Assembly (NCBI GenBank): GCA_015064695.1
Contig: SVRS01000002.1
Location: 1 to 64,000, forward strand
Direction of reading: 5' to 3'
Source of the DNA: Oscillospiraceae bacterium
Lineage (GTDB): Bacteria; Bacillota; Clostridia; Oscillospirales; CAG-272
Length of the DNA stretch: 64,000 nucleotides
Positions 27,027 to 37,575 of this stretch are shown here, piece by piece (positions within the stretch are counted from its first letter, which is position 1; each line of letters opens with the position of its first letter). The position numbers were made by a program, and so were the translations under genes. The notes beneath the pieces are model-generated. The model was not told where the DNA came from. It did not search any database and saw only the letters and a list, made by a program, of their open reading frames with translations.

Positions 27027-28556
27027 TCAGATCCCTTGCTGCCTCCGGAACTGATTGATGAACTGGTTCAGTTTCTTGTCGATGGCCCTTTGGATACCCT
27101 TGTAGACCACCGAGAACTCGCGGTTGTCATGGGCGGCGGTGTAGATGGCGTCGAATACCGTATTACCCAAAGCATTGTTGTAGGCCAAGATAAAGCTGTT
27201 GTCGAAATTGTCATGAATGATGTCCAGCATGGCCGAGGCCTTTTCATCGTCCACGCACTGGAGCTGGAGGGACTCGCGGTAATACTTGGGAACCACCGTT
27301 TTGGCGGTCTCGCGGTTAAGCACCTCAGTGACTACGGAAATGAAGGCCATATCCTTGGACGTGGTCAGAATGAAGCCCATTTCAGTCGTATCGTGGGCCG
27401 AGGTCACGTACTTCTCATCGCTGGAAAAGAGCAGGGGATAGGGAAGCACTGCGGCATCGCTTTCCATCTGGCGTAGAATAGGGTTTTCCAGGGAGCCCAT
27501 GCGCTCGCCGCTGGCGATCAGACACTCACCGTTGGTGAAGGCGTTGAGCATAGTGCCATCACCAAATTCAAGAGAGGTGCTTTCGTTGTGGATGAGCAGG
27601 CCCATCTTGGCGGCCAGCGTGTTGGCTCGGTCCCCCTCGTGGAGGGAGAAGGAGGGGACACCTTCCTCGTCACGGACGATGTAGGGCGGATTGCCGCTGA
27701 CCGAGAAGGGAATGAACCAGCCCCAGCTACCGCCGTTTATGTAGCCAAAGCGGTCGCCTCTGTCTACCGTGTTGTTGAGGTTCAGGTCTACATACTTGTC
27801 GGTGATGATCTCGTTCATCTTATCGTAGGTCCATTCATAATTGGCGACCAGGTCATAGACCTCGTCGGCGGAGCGATTGTAGTAGTCTTGGTAGAGATCT
27901 TTGTTGAGCAGGAGCAGGTGGGCTGAGCGGAGAATATCGGCAAAGAAGTCACCTGCCAGCACGTACTGGTAACCGTCCATCATGCGGAGATCCTCCATGA
28001 AATCCCGATACCAGTAGGGACGGTCGAAGTCGAACTCGCACTCGGGATCCAGCACGTTGCGGAAATGGCCGCTGATGACCAGGGGGCCGAGACCGAAAAT
28101 GTCGTTAATGATGAGGTCGAACTCATCCAGACCGCCGGAGGAATACTTCTTGATGTCGGCCTGGACCTCCATCTGTCCCACATCTGCGGGGATGAATACC
28201 AGTTTGACACCGAGGGCCTCCTCAACGGCAACGTTACGCTCCATGACGGCATCGTTAACCAGGTTACCGTCCAGATCGGGATCGCCCTCAATGAGGAAGT
28301 TTGAATTGCCCATGGAGCCGAGTTTGTTGATACTGGTGTAGATGCGGAATTCGCGGCCGTGGTAGTTGATACCGTCGAAGCGATGGTCTTCTCCGTCCGT
28401 CTCTGCTCCATCAGAGGAGGGGTTTCTGTTATTCGTAACGCTGCCGGGGGAGTCTGTGGTCTCACCGCAACCTACGAGGACCGCTGCTGAGGATAAAAGA
28501 AGAAGTGATGCTAAGGCAATACAGAGTCGTTTCTTGATGCTCTGAGACAGGGTCAT
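27027..28556 (-). CDS. Extracellular solute-binding lipoprotein
   Basis: MTLSQSIKKRLCIALASLLLLSSAAVLVGC lipobox; start chosen by gagagg RBS 7 nt upstream; family resemblance to the proteins at 43831 and 62615. Confidence 0.8.
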   Translation of the reverse strand: MTLSQSIKKRLCIALASLLLLSSAAVLVGCGETTDSPGSVTNNRNPSSDGAETDGEDHRFDGINYHGREFRIYTSINKLGSMGNSNFLIEGDPDLDGNLVNDAVMERNVAVEEALGVKLVFIPADVGQMEVQADIKKYSSGGLDEFDLIINDIFGLGPLVISGHFRNVLDPECEFDFDRPYWYRDFMEDLRMMDGYQYVLAGDFFADILRSAHLLLLNKDLYQDYYNRSADEVYDLVANYEWTYDKMNEIITDKYVDLNLNNTVDRGDRFGYINGGSWGWFIPFSVSGNPPYIVRDEEGVPSFSLHEGDRANTLAAKMGLLIHNESTSLEFGDGTMLNAFTNGECLIASGERMGSLENPILRQMESDAAVLPYPLLFSSDEKYVTSAHDTTEMGFILTTSKDMAFISVVTEVLNRETAKTVVPKYYRESLQLQCVDDEKASAMLDIIHDNFDNSFILAYNNALGNTVFDAIYTAAHDNREFSVVYKGIQRAIDKKLNQFINQFRRQQGI

Positions 28557-28740
28557 AATCATACCTCTCATTTCTTGTGTGTTCGGAATTTTATTCAATA
28601 TATAATATTATTGCACACAGATATGAACTGTATGGGAATAAACTGTTATTTTTTTGTGGAGATGCTCAGATTTGAGCAGAGAGACATGCGGGAATGCTGT
28701 ATTTTTGTTGAAAACGACGATGGAAATTGATGAAAAAAAC

Positions 28741-28769
28741 TTGACAAGGCGGATGATTTATGGTATAAT
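28741..28769 (+). promoter_or_regulatory. Sigma-A-type promoter upstream of rplU
   Basis: TTGACA (28741-28746), 17-bp spacer, TATAAT (28764-28769). Confidence 0.85.
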
Positions 28770-28772
28770 AAA

Positions 28773-28850
28773 TCGCCGCTTAAAAGGGGCTTTTTAAGTG
28801 TGTGCCCGAAAGGATGCGACGCCCCCATAGCGAGTCTATAGAAAAGAGGT
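28773..28850 (+). ncRNA. Possible L21-type ribosomal protein leader
   Basis: Position between promoter and rplU; cttaaaaggggctttttaag hairpin; covariance-model match not tested. Confidence 0.35.
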
Positions 28851-28857
28851 GCTTTTC

Positions 28858-29166
28858 ATGTTTGCTGTTATTACTACAGGCGGAAAGCAGTACAAGGTCA
28901 TCGAGCAGGACATCATTTTTGTCGAGAAGCTGGATGTTGAGGAGGGCGCAGAGGTTACGTTCCCCGTAGCAGCTCTGTCCACTGATGCAGGCTTCAAGGT
29001 CGGCACTCCCGTCGTTGAGGGTGCTACCGTTACCGGCAAGGTACTGAAGAACGGTAAGGCTAAGAAGATCTACGTTCTCAAGTACAAGGCTAAGAAGAAC
29101 GAGAAGAAGAAGATCGGTCACAGACAGCCCTTCACCAAGGTGCAGATCGTTAAGATCGAGGGTTGA
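28858..29166 (+). CDS. rplU: 50S ribosomal protein L21
   Basis: MFAVITTGGKQYKVIEQDIIFVEKLDVEEG...IGHRQPFTKVQI. Confidence 0.97.
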   Translation: MFAVITTGGKQYKVIEQDIIFVEKLDVEEGAEVTFPVAALSTDAGFKVGTPVVEGATVTGKVLKNGKAKKIYVLKYKAKKNEKKKIGHRQPFTKVQIVKIEG

Positions 29167-29196
29167 TTTCCTCGGCCGTGTCAAGGGAGTTATCCT

Positions 29197-29559
29197 ATGA
29201 CCAAGATCGTATTTTACAGAAGCGACGGCGTCTTCTACGGATTTGAAGAGCAGGGTCACACCGGCTACGGCGAGGAAGGGGACGATATCCTCTGCGCCGC
29301 ACTCTCGGCTATGACCATGTTCCTCATCAACACCGTGGAGGTAGCGTTTTCCTCGTCGGTTGATTACGAGATCGACGACGGCACAACCACCATCCGCGTT
29401 ACCTGCAAGTCTGCCCTTCCTGAGTTTGAGGAGGACGATTTGAAGCGGTATGCCGTATCGGGTATCTTTCTGGGCTATTACCAGCAGCTTACCGATATGT
29501 TGGAGGAGTACGGGGATTTCCTGGACGTCAAGGTGGTCAATCGCCATTGGGGAGCATGA
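29197..29559 (+). CDS. prp: Ribosomal-processing cysteine protease Prp
   Basis: GHTGYGEEGDDILCAALSAMT with catalytic His/Cys; sits between L21 and L27 genes. Confidence 0.92.
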   Translation: MTKIVFYRSDGVFYGFEEQGHTGYGEEGDDILCAALSAMTMFLINTVEVAFSSSVDYEIDDGTTTIRVTCKSALPEFEEDDLKRYAVSGIFLGYYQQLTDMLEEYGDFLDVKVVNRHWGA

Positions 29560-29645
29560 CCGTTTTCGGTGAATTCCGTTTCTGTTTTCAACGTTCTACC
29601 CAATCATTCGCCAACCCACCTATTTACTGAAAAATGGAGGATTTC

Positions 29646-29930
29646 ATGATGTTGAAGCTCAGTTTGCAGTTTTTTGCTCATAAGAAGGGTGTCGGTTCTA
29701 CCAAGAACGGCCGTGATTCCGAGTCCAAGAGACTGGGTGTGAAGAAGGCTGACGGCCAGGCAGTTATCGCCGGCAATATCATCGTTCGTCAGAGAGGTAC
29801 CGCTATCCGTCCCGGCAACAATGTCGGTATCGGTACGGACGATACCCTGTTTGCTCTGATCGACGGTACCGTCAAGTTCGAGCACGCCGCCAAGGGCAAG
29901 AAGCAGGTCAGCGTTTACGCTGCAGAGTAA
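29646..29930 (+). CDS. rpmA: 50S ribosomal protein L27 (with cleavable N-terminal extension)
   Basis: [37 protein letters not shown]; start 29646 or 29649. Confidence 0.97.
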   Translation: MMLKLSLQFFAHKKGVGSTKNGRDSESKRLGVKKADGQAVIAGNIIVRQRGTAIRPGNNVGIGTDDTLFALIDGTVKFEHAAKGKKQVSVYAAE

Positions 29931-30062
29931 TTTTTGCTCAGAGATATTCCGACACGCAGGGACTTGTCTGCTCTGCGTGTCGGCGCGTATCTCACCGTAT
30001 GTTCCCGTGACCCGTGCGGGTCGCTTTTATCATTTATCGCTTATCGCTTATCGTTTATTTCG

Positions 30063-30317
30063 ATAGACTATGGCGTTGATCGGGAGGAGTTTCCCAAGAG
30101 CCGCGCAGAGAGGGGACGGTTGGTGCAAGTCCTTGCGGAGGGGGAGACAGGTCGCCCGTGAGCCTGTGGGTGTGAGCCGCAGAGAGCCTGCGTTTAGCGC
30201 CTACCGTGTGAGCCCGTTACAGCTCGTCAAGAGCGTCTTCTCGGTTTGCATCCAAAGGAGACGAAATCAGGTGGTACCGCGTCTTTTCGTCCTGATACGA
30301 AAGGGCGGTTTTTTGTT
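30063..30317 (+). promoter_or_regulatory. T-box leader, predicted valine-specific
   Basis: T-box sequence AGGTGGTACCGCG (30269-30281); Stem I distal motif GGTTGGTGCAAGTCC; putative specifier GTC (30151-30153) in the AGGTCGCCCGTGAGC context; terminator ending in TTTTTT at 30309-30314; next gene is valS. Confidence 0.9.
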
Positions 30318-30319
30318 TT

Positions 30320-30470
30320 TAGGGGAGTGTGCCTCCGGCGGCCGAGAACCATCTCTGCGTTGCAAGCAACGCGCAAGAAAGGCTCTTGGAACTCCAAAGA
30401 ACTTTCAAAAAGAAATTGTTGAGGATACAAGTTGGTAGGGGAGGGGCTTGCTCCTCCGCCCTCTCGGCAC
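30320..30470. repeat. Dispersed intergenic repeat, copy B, between T-box and valS
   Basis: GTGCCTCCGGCGGC and CTTTCAAAAAGAAATTGTTGAGGATACAAGTTGGTAGGGG match copy A at 25262-25432. Confidence 0.75.
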
Positions 30471-30548
30471 CCCGCGATTCCTGTTTGAAAGGTTTTGGCG
30501 GCTCCCTCGTTTCCCGTCTCTCTATATCATAAGAAAGGAAATATTCCC

Positions 30549-33206
30549 ATGAATCCCAATACCGAATTGCCAAAGACCTATGCGCCCTCGGAATTTGAGG
30601 ATCGCATCTATCAGAATTGGGTTGACAAGGGGTACTTTACCCCCGATCCCGAATCCACCGCCCCCTCCTTCTCGGTGGTCATTCCTCCCCCCAATGTAAC
30701 CGGTCAGCTCCACATGGGCCACGCCCTGGACGAGACCCTCCAGGATATCCTGGTCCGCACCAAGCGGATGCAGGGCTACAACACCCTTTGGGTCCCCGGC
30801 ACCGACCATGCCGGCATCGCCACCCAGATCAAGGTCGAGGAGCGCCTCCGCGTGGACGAGGGGCTGACCCGCTATGATCTCGGCCGCGAGAAATTTTTGG
30901 AGCGCGTCTGGGCCTGGAAGGACTCTTACGAGGCTCGCATCACCGGCCAGCTCAAAAAGCTGGGTGCCTCCTGCGACTGGACTCGCCAGAGATTTACCAT
31001 GGACGAGGGCTGCTCCCGCGCCGTCCGTGAGGTGTTTGTCAATCTCTATGACAAGGGCCTCATTTACCGCGGCCACCGCATCATCAACTGGTGCCCTCGC
31101 TGTCTGACTGCCCTCTCCGATGCCGAGGTGGAATACCAGGATCAGCCCGGTAACTTTTGGCACATCAAGTACCCCATCAAGGGTGAGGATGGCTACGTTG
31201 TAGTTGCAACCACCCGCCCCGAGACCATGTTCGGTGATACCGCCGTGGCTGTTAACCCCGAGGATGAGGCCATGAACCACCTCATCGGCAAGACTCTGAT
31301 CCTGCCCTGTGTGGGCCGTGAGATTCCCGTCATTGCCGACGATTACGTGGAGATCGGCTTCGGTACGGGGTGCGTGAAGATCACCCCTGCTCATGACCCC
31401 AACGACTTCCTGGTGGGCCAGCGTCATAACCTGGAGCAGATCAAGGTCATGAACGACGATGCCACTATGAATGCCTATGCGGGCAAGTATGAGGGAATGG
31501 ACCGCTACGCCTGCCGTAAGGCCCTGGTGGCCGACCTGGAGGCCGAGGGCTATCTCCTTAAGGTGGAGCCCCACGCCCATAACGTGGGTGTCTGCTACCG
31601 CTGCGGCACCACCGTGGAGCCTCTGACCTCGGATCAGTGGTTTGTCAAGATGAAGCCCCTGGCCGCTCCCGCTATTGAGGCCGTGGAGAACGACTCCATC
31701 CGCTTCGTCCCCGACCGCTTCTCCAAAAACTACTTTAACTGGATGAACAACATCCTTGACTGGTGTATTTCCCGTCAGCTGTGGTGGGGTCACCGCATTC
31801 CCGCCTTCTACTGCGACGATTGCGGCGAGATGACCGTCTCCAAGACCGATATTGACGTTTGCCCCAAGTGCGGTGGTAAGGTTCACCAGGACAGCGACGT
31901 GCTGGATACCTGGTTCTCCTCCGCGCTGTGGCCTTTCTCTACCCTGGGCTGGCCTGATATGACCGAGGATCTGAAGAAGTATTACCCCACCAGTGTGCTG
32001 GTCACGGGCTACGACATCATCACCTTCTGGGTCTCCCGCATGATCTTCTCGGGCCTGGAGCATATGGATGCTAAGCCCTTCTCCACCGTATTCATCCACG
32101 GCCTGGTCCGCGACGCACAGGGGCGCAAGATGTCCAAGTCCCTGGGCAACGGTATCGACCCTCTGGAGGTCATCGGCACCTACGGCGCAGATGCCCTTCG
32201 CTTTGCCCTTGCTACCGGCAACTCTCCCGGAAACGATATGCGCTTCTCCGACGAGAAGATGGAAGCCGCTCGTAACTTCGCCAACAAGCTGTGGAACGCC
32301 TCCCGCTTCGTTCGCATGAACCTGACCATTGACGAGGTTGTCCTCCCCGAGGCCGACAAGCTGTCTCCCGAGGATAAGTGGATTCTCAACGGCTTTAACG
32401 AGCTGGCCGCTCGCGTCAACGCCAACATCGAGAAGTTTGAGGTGGGTGTGGCCTTGGGTGCTATCTACGATTTCACCTGGGATATCTTCTGCGATTGGTA
32501 CATTGAGCTGGCCAAGGCAAGACTCACCGAGAAGGACACCGAGGCGAACGTGGCCTGCCAGAACGTTATTTCCTACGTGCTCAACGGCATTCTGAAGCTT
32601 TTGCATCCCTATATGCCCTTTATCACCGAGGAAATTTTCGCCTCTCTGCCCACTCTGGCAGGGGATGCAGAGAGCATCATGATCTCCAGGTACCCCGCCT
32701 TTGACGAGTCCCTGTCTTATCCTGCCGAGGCAGCTGAGATGGAGCGCATTATTGAGCTGATCAAGGCTATCCGTAACCGCCGCTCTGAGATGAACGTGGC
32801 CCCCTCCCGCAAGGCGGCGCTGTTCATTGAGACCAAGTACGCCGATACCTTCCATGCCGGTACCGCCCCCTTCTTTGCCCGTTTGGCTTCCGCTTCGGAG
32901 ATGACCGTGGCCGATAAGTTTGACGAGGCTGTGGTTTCTGCCGATACCGCCGTGCAGATCATCACCCCCTCCGCCACCGCCTACCTGCCTCTGGCCGATC
33001 TGATCGACTTCGAAAAAGAGAAGGCTCGCTTGTCTGCGGAGCTTTCCAAAATGGAGGGCGAGGTCAAGCGCCTGGAGGGCAAGCTCGGCAACCAGGGCTT
33101 TGTCGCCAAGGCTCCTGCCGCTGTCGTTGAGGCCGAGCGCGCCAAGCTCGCTTCCGCTAAGGAAAAGCTTGCCGCTACTCAAGCGGCTTTGGCTAAGCTG
33201 AGCTAA
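30549..33206 (+). CDS. valS: Valyl-tRNA synthetase
   Basis: [38 protein letters not shown]-terminal coiled coil [25 protein letters not shown]. Confidence 0.97.
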   Translation: MNPNTELPKTYAPSEFEDRIYQNWVDKGYFTPDPESTAPSFSVVIPPPNVTGQLHMGHALDETLQDILVRTKRMQGYNTLWVPGTDHAGIATQIKVEERLRVDEGLTRYDLGREKFLERVWAWKDSYEARITGQLKKLGASCDWTRQRFTMDEGCSRAVREVFVNLYDKGLIYRGHRIINWCPRCLTALSDAEVEYQDQPGNFWHIKYPIKGEDGYVVVATTRPETMFGDTAVAVNPEDEAMNHLIGKTLILPCVGREIPVIADDYVEIGFGTGCVKITPAHDPNDFLVGQRHNLEQIKVMNDDATMNAYAGKYEGMDRYACRKALVADLEAEGYLLKVEPHAHNVGVCYRCGTTVEPLTSDQWFVKMKPLAAPAIEAVENDSIRFVPDRFSKNYFNWMNNILDWCISRQLWWGHRIPAFYCDDCGEMTVSKTDIDVCPKCGGKVHQDSDVLDTWFSSALWPFSTLGWPDMTEDLKKYYPTSVLVTGYDIITFWVSRMIFSGLEHMDAKPFSTVFIHGLVRDAQGRKMSKSLGNGIDPLEVIGTYGADALRFALATGNSPGNDMRFSDEKMEAARNFANKLWNASRFVRMNLTIDEVVLPEADKLSPEDKWILNGFNELAARVNANIEKFEVGVALGAIYDFTWDIFCDWYIELAKARLTEKDTEANVACQNVISYVLNGILKLLHPYMPFITEEIFASLPTLAGDAESIMISRYPAFDESLSYPAEAAEMERIIELIKAIRNRRSEMNVAPSRKAALFIETKYADTFHAGTAPFFARLASASEMTVADKFDEAVVSADTAVQIITPSATAYLPLADLIDFEKEKARLSAELSKMEGEVKRLEGKLGNQGFVAKAPAAVVEAERAKLASAKEKLAATQAALAKLS

Positions 33207-33223
33207 TAACTCGTGTGCTATGA

Positions 33224-33264
33224 TAAAAGCATGATTTTCGCTTGTCGGGAATCATGCTTTTTTG
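33224..33264 (+). terminator. Intrinsic terminator after valS
   Basis: aaaagcatgatt...aatcatgctttttt. Confidence 0.9.
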
Positions 33265-33480
33265 TCGATGTTTGAATGCTTTTGTTTATATACCGATGTA
33301 ATAAAATGTAGAAAAAACAACAAAAAATTTAATCAAAAAGTCAAGATGTCGAAGGAGTGAAGCGGCGTTACTCCTGTATGCTGCGGAATATGCAGTGCGT
33401 TTCCGGCAAGAGGAGGAGAGAACTCCTTTCATGGAGATGAGTCCCTTATTGAATCATGCTGTAAAATTTACGAAATGCGG

Positions 33481-33509
33481 TTGACAATTTGCGGGATGTA
33501 TGGTACAAT
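33481..33509 (+). promoter_or_regulatory. Sigma-A-type promoter upstream of the TerB-N/ATPase/helicase cassette
   Basis: TTGACA (33481-33486), 17-bp spacer, TACAAT (33504-33509), 63 nt before the first ATG. Confidence 0.8.
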
Positions 33510-33571
33510 AATATATTACCAAAATACTTTATCATTCCAAATGAATTCAAATGAAAAGGAGGCCTTGTTCC

Positions 33572-35395
33572 ATGCCCGATCAAGATCGTGTACCCGATGA
33601 TTTTTGGAACGTGGAGGATCTGCTCCCGCGCAAGACGGGCAGTAAGGTCTCCCTCTCACAGGTCTCTCGTCCCGAGGCTGTGGAGATCGAGCTACCCGTT
33701 CCATCCGATAGGGAACCCTCTCCCGCTCGTGAAGCCAATGGGGATTCGAAGCAGGTATGCGATACCCCTTTGACGGTGGAGCATCCCGCGGGAAATTCCG
33801 CGAGAATTTCCTCGATCACCCATTACGTGTCCGAGCAGGGAACCATGGGGGACACGGAGATTCCACTGGTGGATTATGAGCCGGACAGTGCGCTGCTCCA
33901 CCGTGTCACCGTATACGGCTGGGAAGGAAATTACCACTACTTTGACAGCTTTGCAGATGACGCTGTTCGATACGATGCCATGCGCCCCGTGGAGAGTGCC
34001 TCTCCCGTGCCCTTTTTCTCCTATTTTCCCCAGTACGTGCAATTGGGACGCCGCTCCACCGCCTGGTATCTGTACTGGCGTGAGGGCGTGCGCCGCGGAA
34101 TTTACGCCGATACCGATTATGCCTATATTCTCCTGTATCTGTTTGAACTGATCAATCTCCCTGCCGATGAGCCGGCCGTGGCCCGCACGAATCGGGATCT
34201 GATGGCCAACGTATGGATGGCTTACCGACGCGCCCATCCCCGATTGGATCATTACATGTGCGAATGGCTTTGCGATTACTGTCTGATCCACCGCCTTGAT
34301 GCGCCGGTCGATCTGTTGGCTCCTGCCCTGGATGACATCATCACGGAAAGTCGACTCAAGGAATTCTACCTTTCGGCCGCAGTTCGGGTTCCGACGGACG
34401 GAAGCGGCGAGTCGGCTATGGGGATCGAGACTGCCCGCATTCTCATGAGGCATTGCTGTCAATACGATTATCGGAAATCCAAATTTGCATCGGGGGAGCA
34501 TAAGGAGCTGTTCGATCGCACGATTCCTGCCGCCATAGCCTCGGCTCTTCCCATGCTTTTGGGAGCCGGCGGAAGAAAGCCTGTTATTGAAATGCTGGAT
34601 TCCACGCTGGTGAGGGATGCGTATACGGGGGCTCTCTGCTCCTACCGCAACAAACGGCGTGTTCGTGTGGCTTATACGTCTTTCTCTCGTGCCCATGAGC
34701 TACGGTTCTTGATGGGAGATATGGTCAAGCATGTGGAGAATCGTCTGCGCGGTTGGATCGGCGTTCGATCCAAGCTGTCGGTCATGTCCTTGCCCATTCC
34801 GTTGAGGGATGCGCTGGATGCCTATCTGAACCCCCTTGCACCGCCGAAAAGTGCTTTGCCGACAAAGAAAAAGGAAGCCCCCCGCCCCTCCTACGAGGCG
34901 TTGTACGATCTTCCGACGAAGCCCGTGTCCCTGGCAGACGCTTCGGCTATTGAGGCAGATTCCTGGGAGACTACTCGCATTTTGGTGGAGGCTTTTGAGG
35001 AGCATGCTGCTGGGGAGGAGCCCTCTCAAATTTCTGCTCCACCGGAGATGATTTTCCCTGAGATGCAATCCTCTGTGCCCGTCTTGGAAACGGAGAAACT
35101 CACCGCGCCTCTCGATTCCTGCACAAGCTCGGCCTTGGATGGGGTGGATACCACATCACCCTTAACTCCCTATTTTCCGTTCATCCGTGCCGCTCTGCGT
35201 GAAGATGCGTCTGCACAGAAGCAAGCGGCATCCGGTTTGCGCAAAATGCCGGATGCCGTGGCCGATGAGATCAACGCGTTGACGGCTGACGGTGAGATCG
35301 GGGATGTTATACTGGAGGAGAATGGATGCGGTGTGTACACCGTAGTGGAGGATTACCGCGAGTGGGTGCAAGCCGCTACGGAGGGTAGGGAATAA
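33572..35395 (+). CDS. TerB N-terminal (TerB-N) domain-containing protein
   Basis: VTVYGWEGNYHYFDSFADDAVRYDAMRP...PVPFFSYFPQYVQLGRRSTAWYLYWREGVRRGIYADTDYAYILLYLFELINLP; C-terminal winged-helix-like segment. Confidence 0.8.
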   Translation: MPDQDRVPDDFWNVEDLLPRKTGSKVSLSQVSRPEAVEIELPVPSDREPSPAREANGDSKQVCDTPLTVEHPAGNSARISSITHYVSEQGTMGDTEIPLVDYEPDSALLHRVTVYGWEGNYHYFDSFADDAVRYDAMRPVESASPVPFFSYFPQYVQLGRRSTAWYLYWREGVRRGIYADTDYAYILLYLFELINLPADEPAVARTNRDLMANVWMAYRRAHPRLDHYMCEWLCDYCLIHRLDAPVDLLAPALDDIITESRLKEFYLSAAVRVPTDGSGESAMGIETARILMRHCCQYDYRKSKFASGEHKELFDRTIPAAIASALPMLLGAGGRKPVIEMLDSTLVRDAYTGALCSYRNKRRVRVAYTSFSRAHELRFLMGDMVKHVENRLRGWIGVRSKLSVMSLPIPLRDALDAYLNPLAPPKSALPTKKKEAPRPSYEALYDLPTKPVSLADASAIEADSWETTRILVEAFEEHAAGEEPSQISAPPEMIFPEMQSSVPVLETEKLTAPLDSCTSSALDGVDTTSPLTPYFPFIRAALREDASAQKQAASGLRKMPDAVADEINALTADGEIGDVILEENGCGVYTVVEDYREWVQAATEGRE

Positions 35396-35507
35396 GCGGG
35401 TGCGCATCTGCTTTCCAAATGTACGTCGTTTCCGTCGCTTCATGTCGATTTTCCCTTTAGATCCTGTTTTTTGAATCTGCATTCCATAATTATATACGGA
35501 GGTTTCC

Positions 35508-36926
35508 ATGCAATCAACCCAAACTCCTGCTGTTCCTCGCCGCATCCTATCGTCCCTGCTGTCGTCTGTTTCAGCAGGAGTCGTGCCCCGCGCAGGGGCA
35601 CCCTATATTGCCATTGGCCGTAAGGACGAGATTGCCGCTCTTCTCTCGGATTTGGAGCAGATCGATGCGGGCGGCGGCTCCATGCGCTTCTTGATCGGCC
35701 GTTACGGTAGCGGAAAGAGCTTCCTCATCCAGTTGATTCGCGGTTACGCCCTGGAGAGGGAGTTCATTACTGCAGACGCCGATCTGTCTCCCGAAAGACG
35801 TCTTTACGGCAGCGGCGGCTCGGGGGTGGCTACCTACCGCGAGCTGATGAAGAACCTGGCCTCCAAGGCCTCTCCCGACGGCGGTGCGCTGCCAAAGCTC
35901 ATCGCCCGCTGGATCGGCATGATGCAGGACGAGCTGACTCGCGACGGCGTTTCTCCTGACTCACCTCACTTTGACGATCTCATGGCGCGAAAGGTCAGCG
36001 ACACCATGCGGGAGCTGGAGTTCCTGGTGGGCGGCTTCGACTTCGCCCGCGTCATCACCGCTTACTATAAGGCCTACCGCGAGGACGGCGAGTCTGCCCG
36101 CCTCCGTATGTCCGCCTGCCTCCGCTGGCTCAGAGGTGAGTATTCCACCAAGACCGAGGCCCGCGGGGAGCTGGGTTTTGCGGTTTCCGTCATCATCGAC
36201 GACGACAACTGGTACGATTTTCTCAAATTGTGGGCGGCTCTCGTTCGCAAAATGGGATATCGCGGCCTGGTGGTCTTTATCGACGAGTGCGTGAACCTGT
36301 ATAAGATTACCCATCGTGTCAGTCGCGAGAATAACTACGAAAAGATCCTCGCCATGTTCAACGATACTCTCCAGGGGCGCGCTCCGGGCTTGGGCATCGT
36401 CTTTGGCGGTACGCCCCAGTTTTTGGAGGATCCCCGCCGGGGGCTGTTCTCCTATGAGGCTCTCCGCTCCCGCCTCTGTGACAGCCGATTTGCTTTGGAG
36501 GGCTTCAAGAATCTCATTGGTCCCGTCATCCGTCTGCGCCGTTTGGCCGACGACGAGCTGTTAGCCCTCATCCGCCGCGTGACGGGACTCTACGCCCAAT
36601 TCTACAAGTGGGATGCCCGTATCACTGACGACCAGCAGCTGGCCTTTCTCAACCTCTGCCTCTCCCGCGCGGGAGCCGACAGCATGATCACCCCCCGCGA
36701 GATGCTCCGGGACTACATGACCGTTTTGAACATCCTCATGCAGAACCCCGAGGCCACCTTCGAGCAGGTGGTGGGGTCGGCGGTTACCCTCCAGCATGAG
36801 GACAGCGACCCCGAGGACGCATGGGCACCGACGGCCGCAGAGAAGTCCTCAGAGACACCCGTAGGGCGGGGACTTGCTCTTGCCGAAGAGCGGAAGAAGT
36901 TTAACCCCGAGGATCTGGATTTTTGA
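35508..36926 (+). CDS. BrxC/BrxD-type (DUF2791) P-loop ATPase
   Basis: FLIGRYGSGKSFLIQLIRGYALEREFITADADLSPERRLYG; Walker B LVVFIDECVNLYK; GIVFGGTPQFLEDPRRGLFSYEALRSRL. Confidence 0.85.
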   Translation: MQSTQTPAVPRRILSSLLSSVSAGVVPRAGAPYIAIGRKDEIAALLSDLEQIDAGGGSMRFLIGRYGSGKSFLIQLIRGYALEREFITADADLSPERRLYGSGGSGVATYRELMKNLASKASPDGGALPKLIARWIGMMQDELTRDGVSPDSPHFDDLMARKVSDTMRELEFLVGGFDFARVITAYYKAYREDGESARLRMSACLRWLRGEYSTKTEARGELGFAVSVIIDDDNWYDFLKLWAALVRKMGYRGLVVFIDECVNLYKITHRVSRENNYEKILAMFNDTLQGRAPGLGIVFGGTPQFLEDPRRGLFSYEALRSRLCDSRFALEGFKNLIGPVIRLRRLADDELLALIRRVTGLYAQFYKWDARITDDQQLAFLNLCLSRAGADSMITPREMLRDYMTVLNILMQNPEATFEQVVGSAVTLQHEDSDPEDAWAPTAAEKSSETPVGRGLALAEERKKFNPEDLDF

Positions 36927-36936
36927 AGTGGAACAG

Positions 36937-37563
36937 ATGATGCTCTACACTCTCTCCATCCACTCCTCCAACCGCTACGCCTACGCCTTCCGTGACCGTG
37001 GTTTTGCGGGCTATGACCGTACTCCCTGTCCCTCCTGTGGGCGGGAGATCGCCACTCCTCTCCCGCGCACCGCTCCCCGCGCGTATGAAGCGGAGGGCGG
37101 AGCCAGATACCCCGACTTTTTGGCGTTTACGGGGGTTCCTGTGGGAGCTTTTCTCTGCTCCGCGCGGGTGATTGACCTGCTCCGCGAGGCGGGGATCAGC
37201 GGTTTGGGGGAGATCGAGTCGGTTCCTGTCTTTCGTGTGAAAGGGGCAAAGACCGAGCCTGTTTCCGAGCCTGTCTACCAGCTCGCGTCCATCATAGGCC
37301 GTGTGGAACTTGACCTCCCCGCCATGAAGCTAAAGAAAAAGAACCTTTGCTCCTCCTGTGGGCGGTTTGCGTGGAGTCGTGAAAGGCTGTACACCATCCC
37401 CGCCGCCGTGGATATGGACACGTGGAGCGGTCACGACCTCTGCCGCGTGGGGGATTTTCCCGCTATGATCGTGTGTAGCGAGCGGGTGGCCGCGGTCATC
37501 CGCAAGCATAAGCTTACGGGCGCAGAGATGGGGCCGATCGCGGATATGTTTCGCGCCTTTTGA
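36937..37563 (+). CDS. Double-CXXCG motif protein (immunity-protein-like)
   Basis: CPSCG near N-terminus, CSSCGRFAWSRERLY in the second half, C-terminal MIVCSERVAAVIRKHKLTGAEM. Confidence 0.6.
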   Translation: MMLYTLSIHSSNRYAYAFRDRGFAGYDRTPCPSCGREIATPLPRTAPRAYEAEGGARYPDFLAFTGVPVGAFLCSARVIDLLREAGISGLGEIESVPVFRVKGAKTEPVSEPVYQLASIIGRVELDLPAMKLKKKNLCSSCGRFAWSRERLYTIPAAVDMDTWSGHDLCRVGDFPAMIVCSERVAAVIRKHKLTGAEMGPIADMFRAF

Positions 37564-37575
37564 AAGGAGATCGCC

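Noticed and set aside
26883-27476. 197-aa plus-strand ORF
   Set aside because: Antisense to the 3' part of the solute-binding protein gene; no RBS or recognisable domain
29934-30438. Two small plus-strand ORFs (75 aa and 122 aa) over the valS leader
   Set aside because: Region is a T-box leader plus repeat; ORFs read through RNA structure
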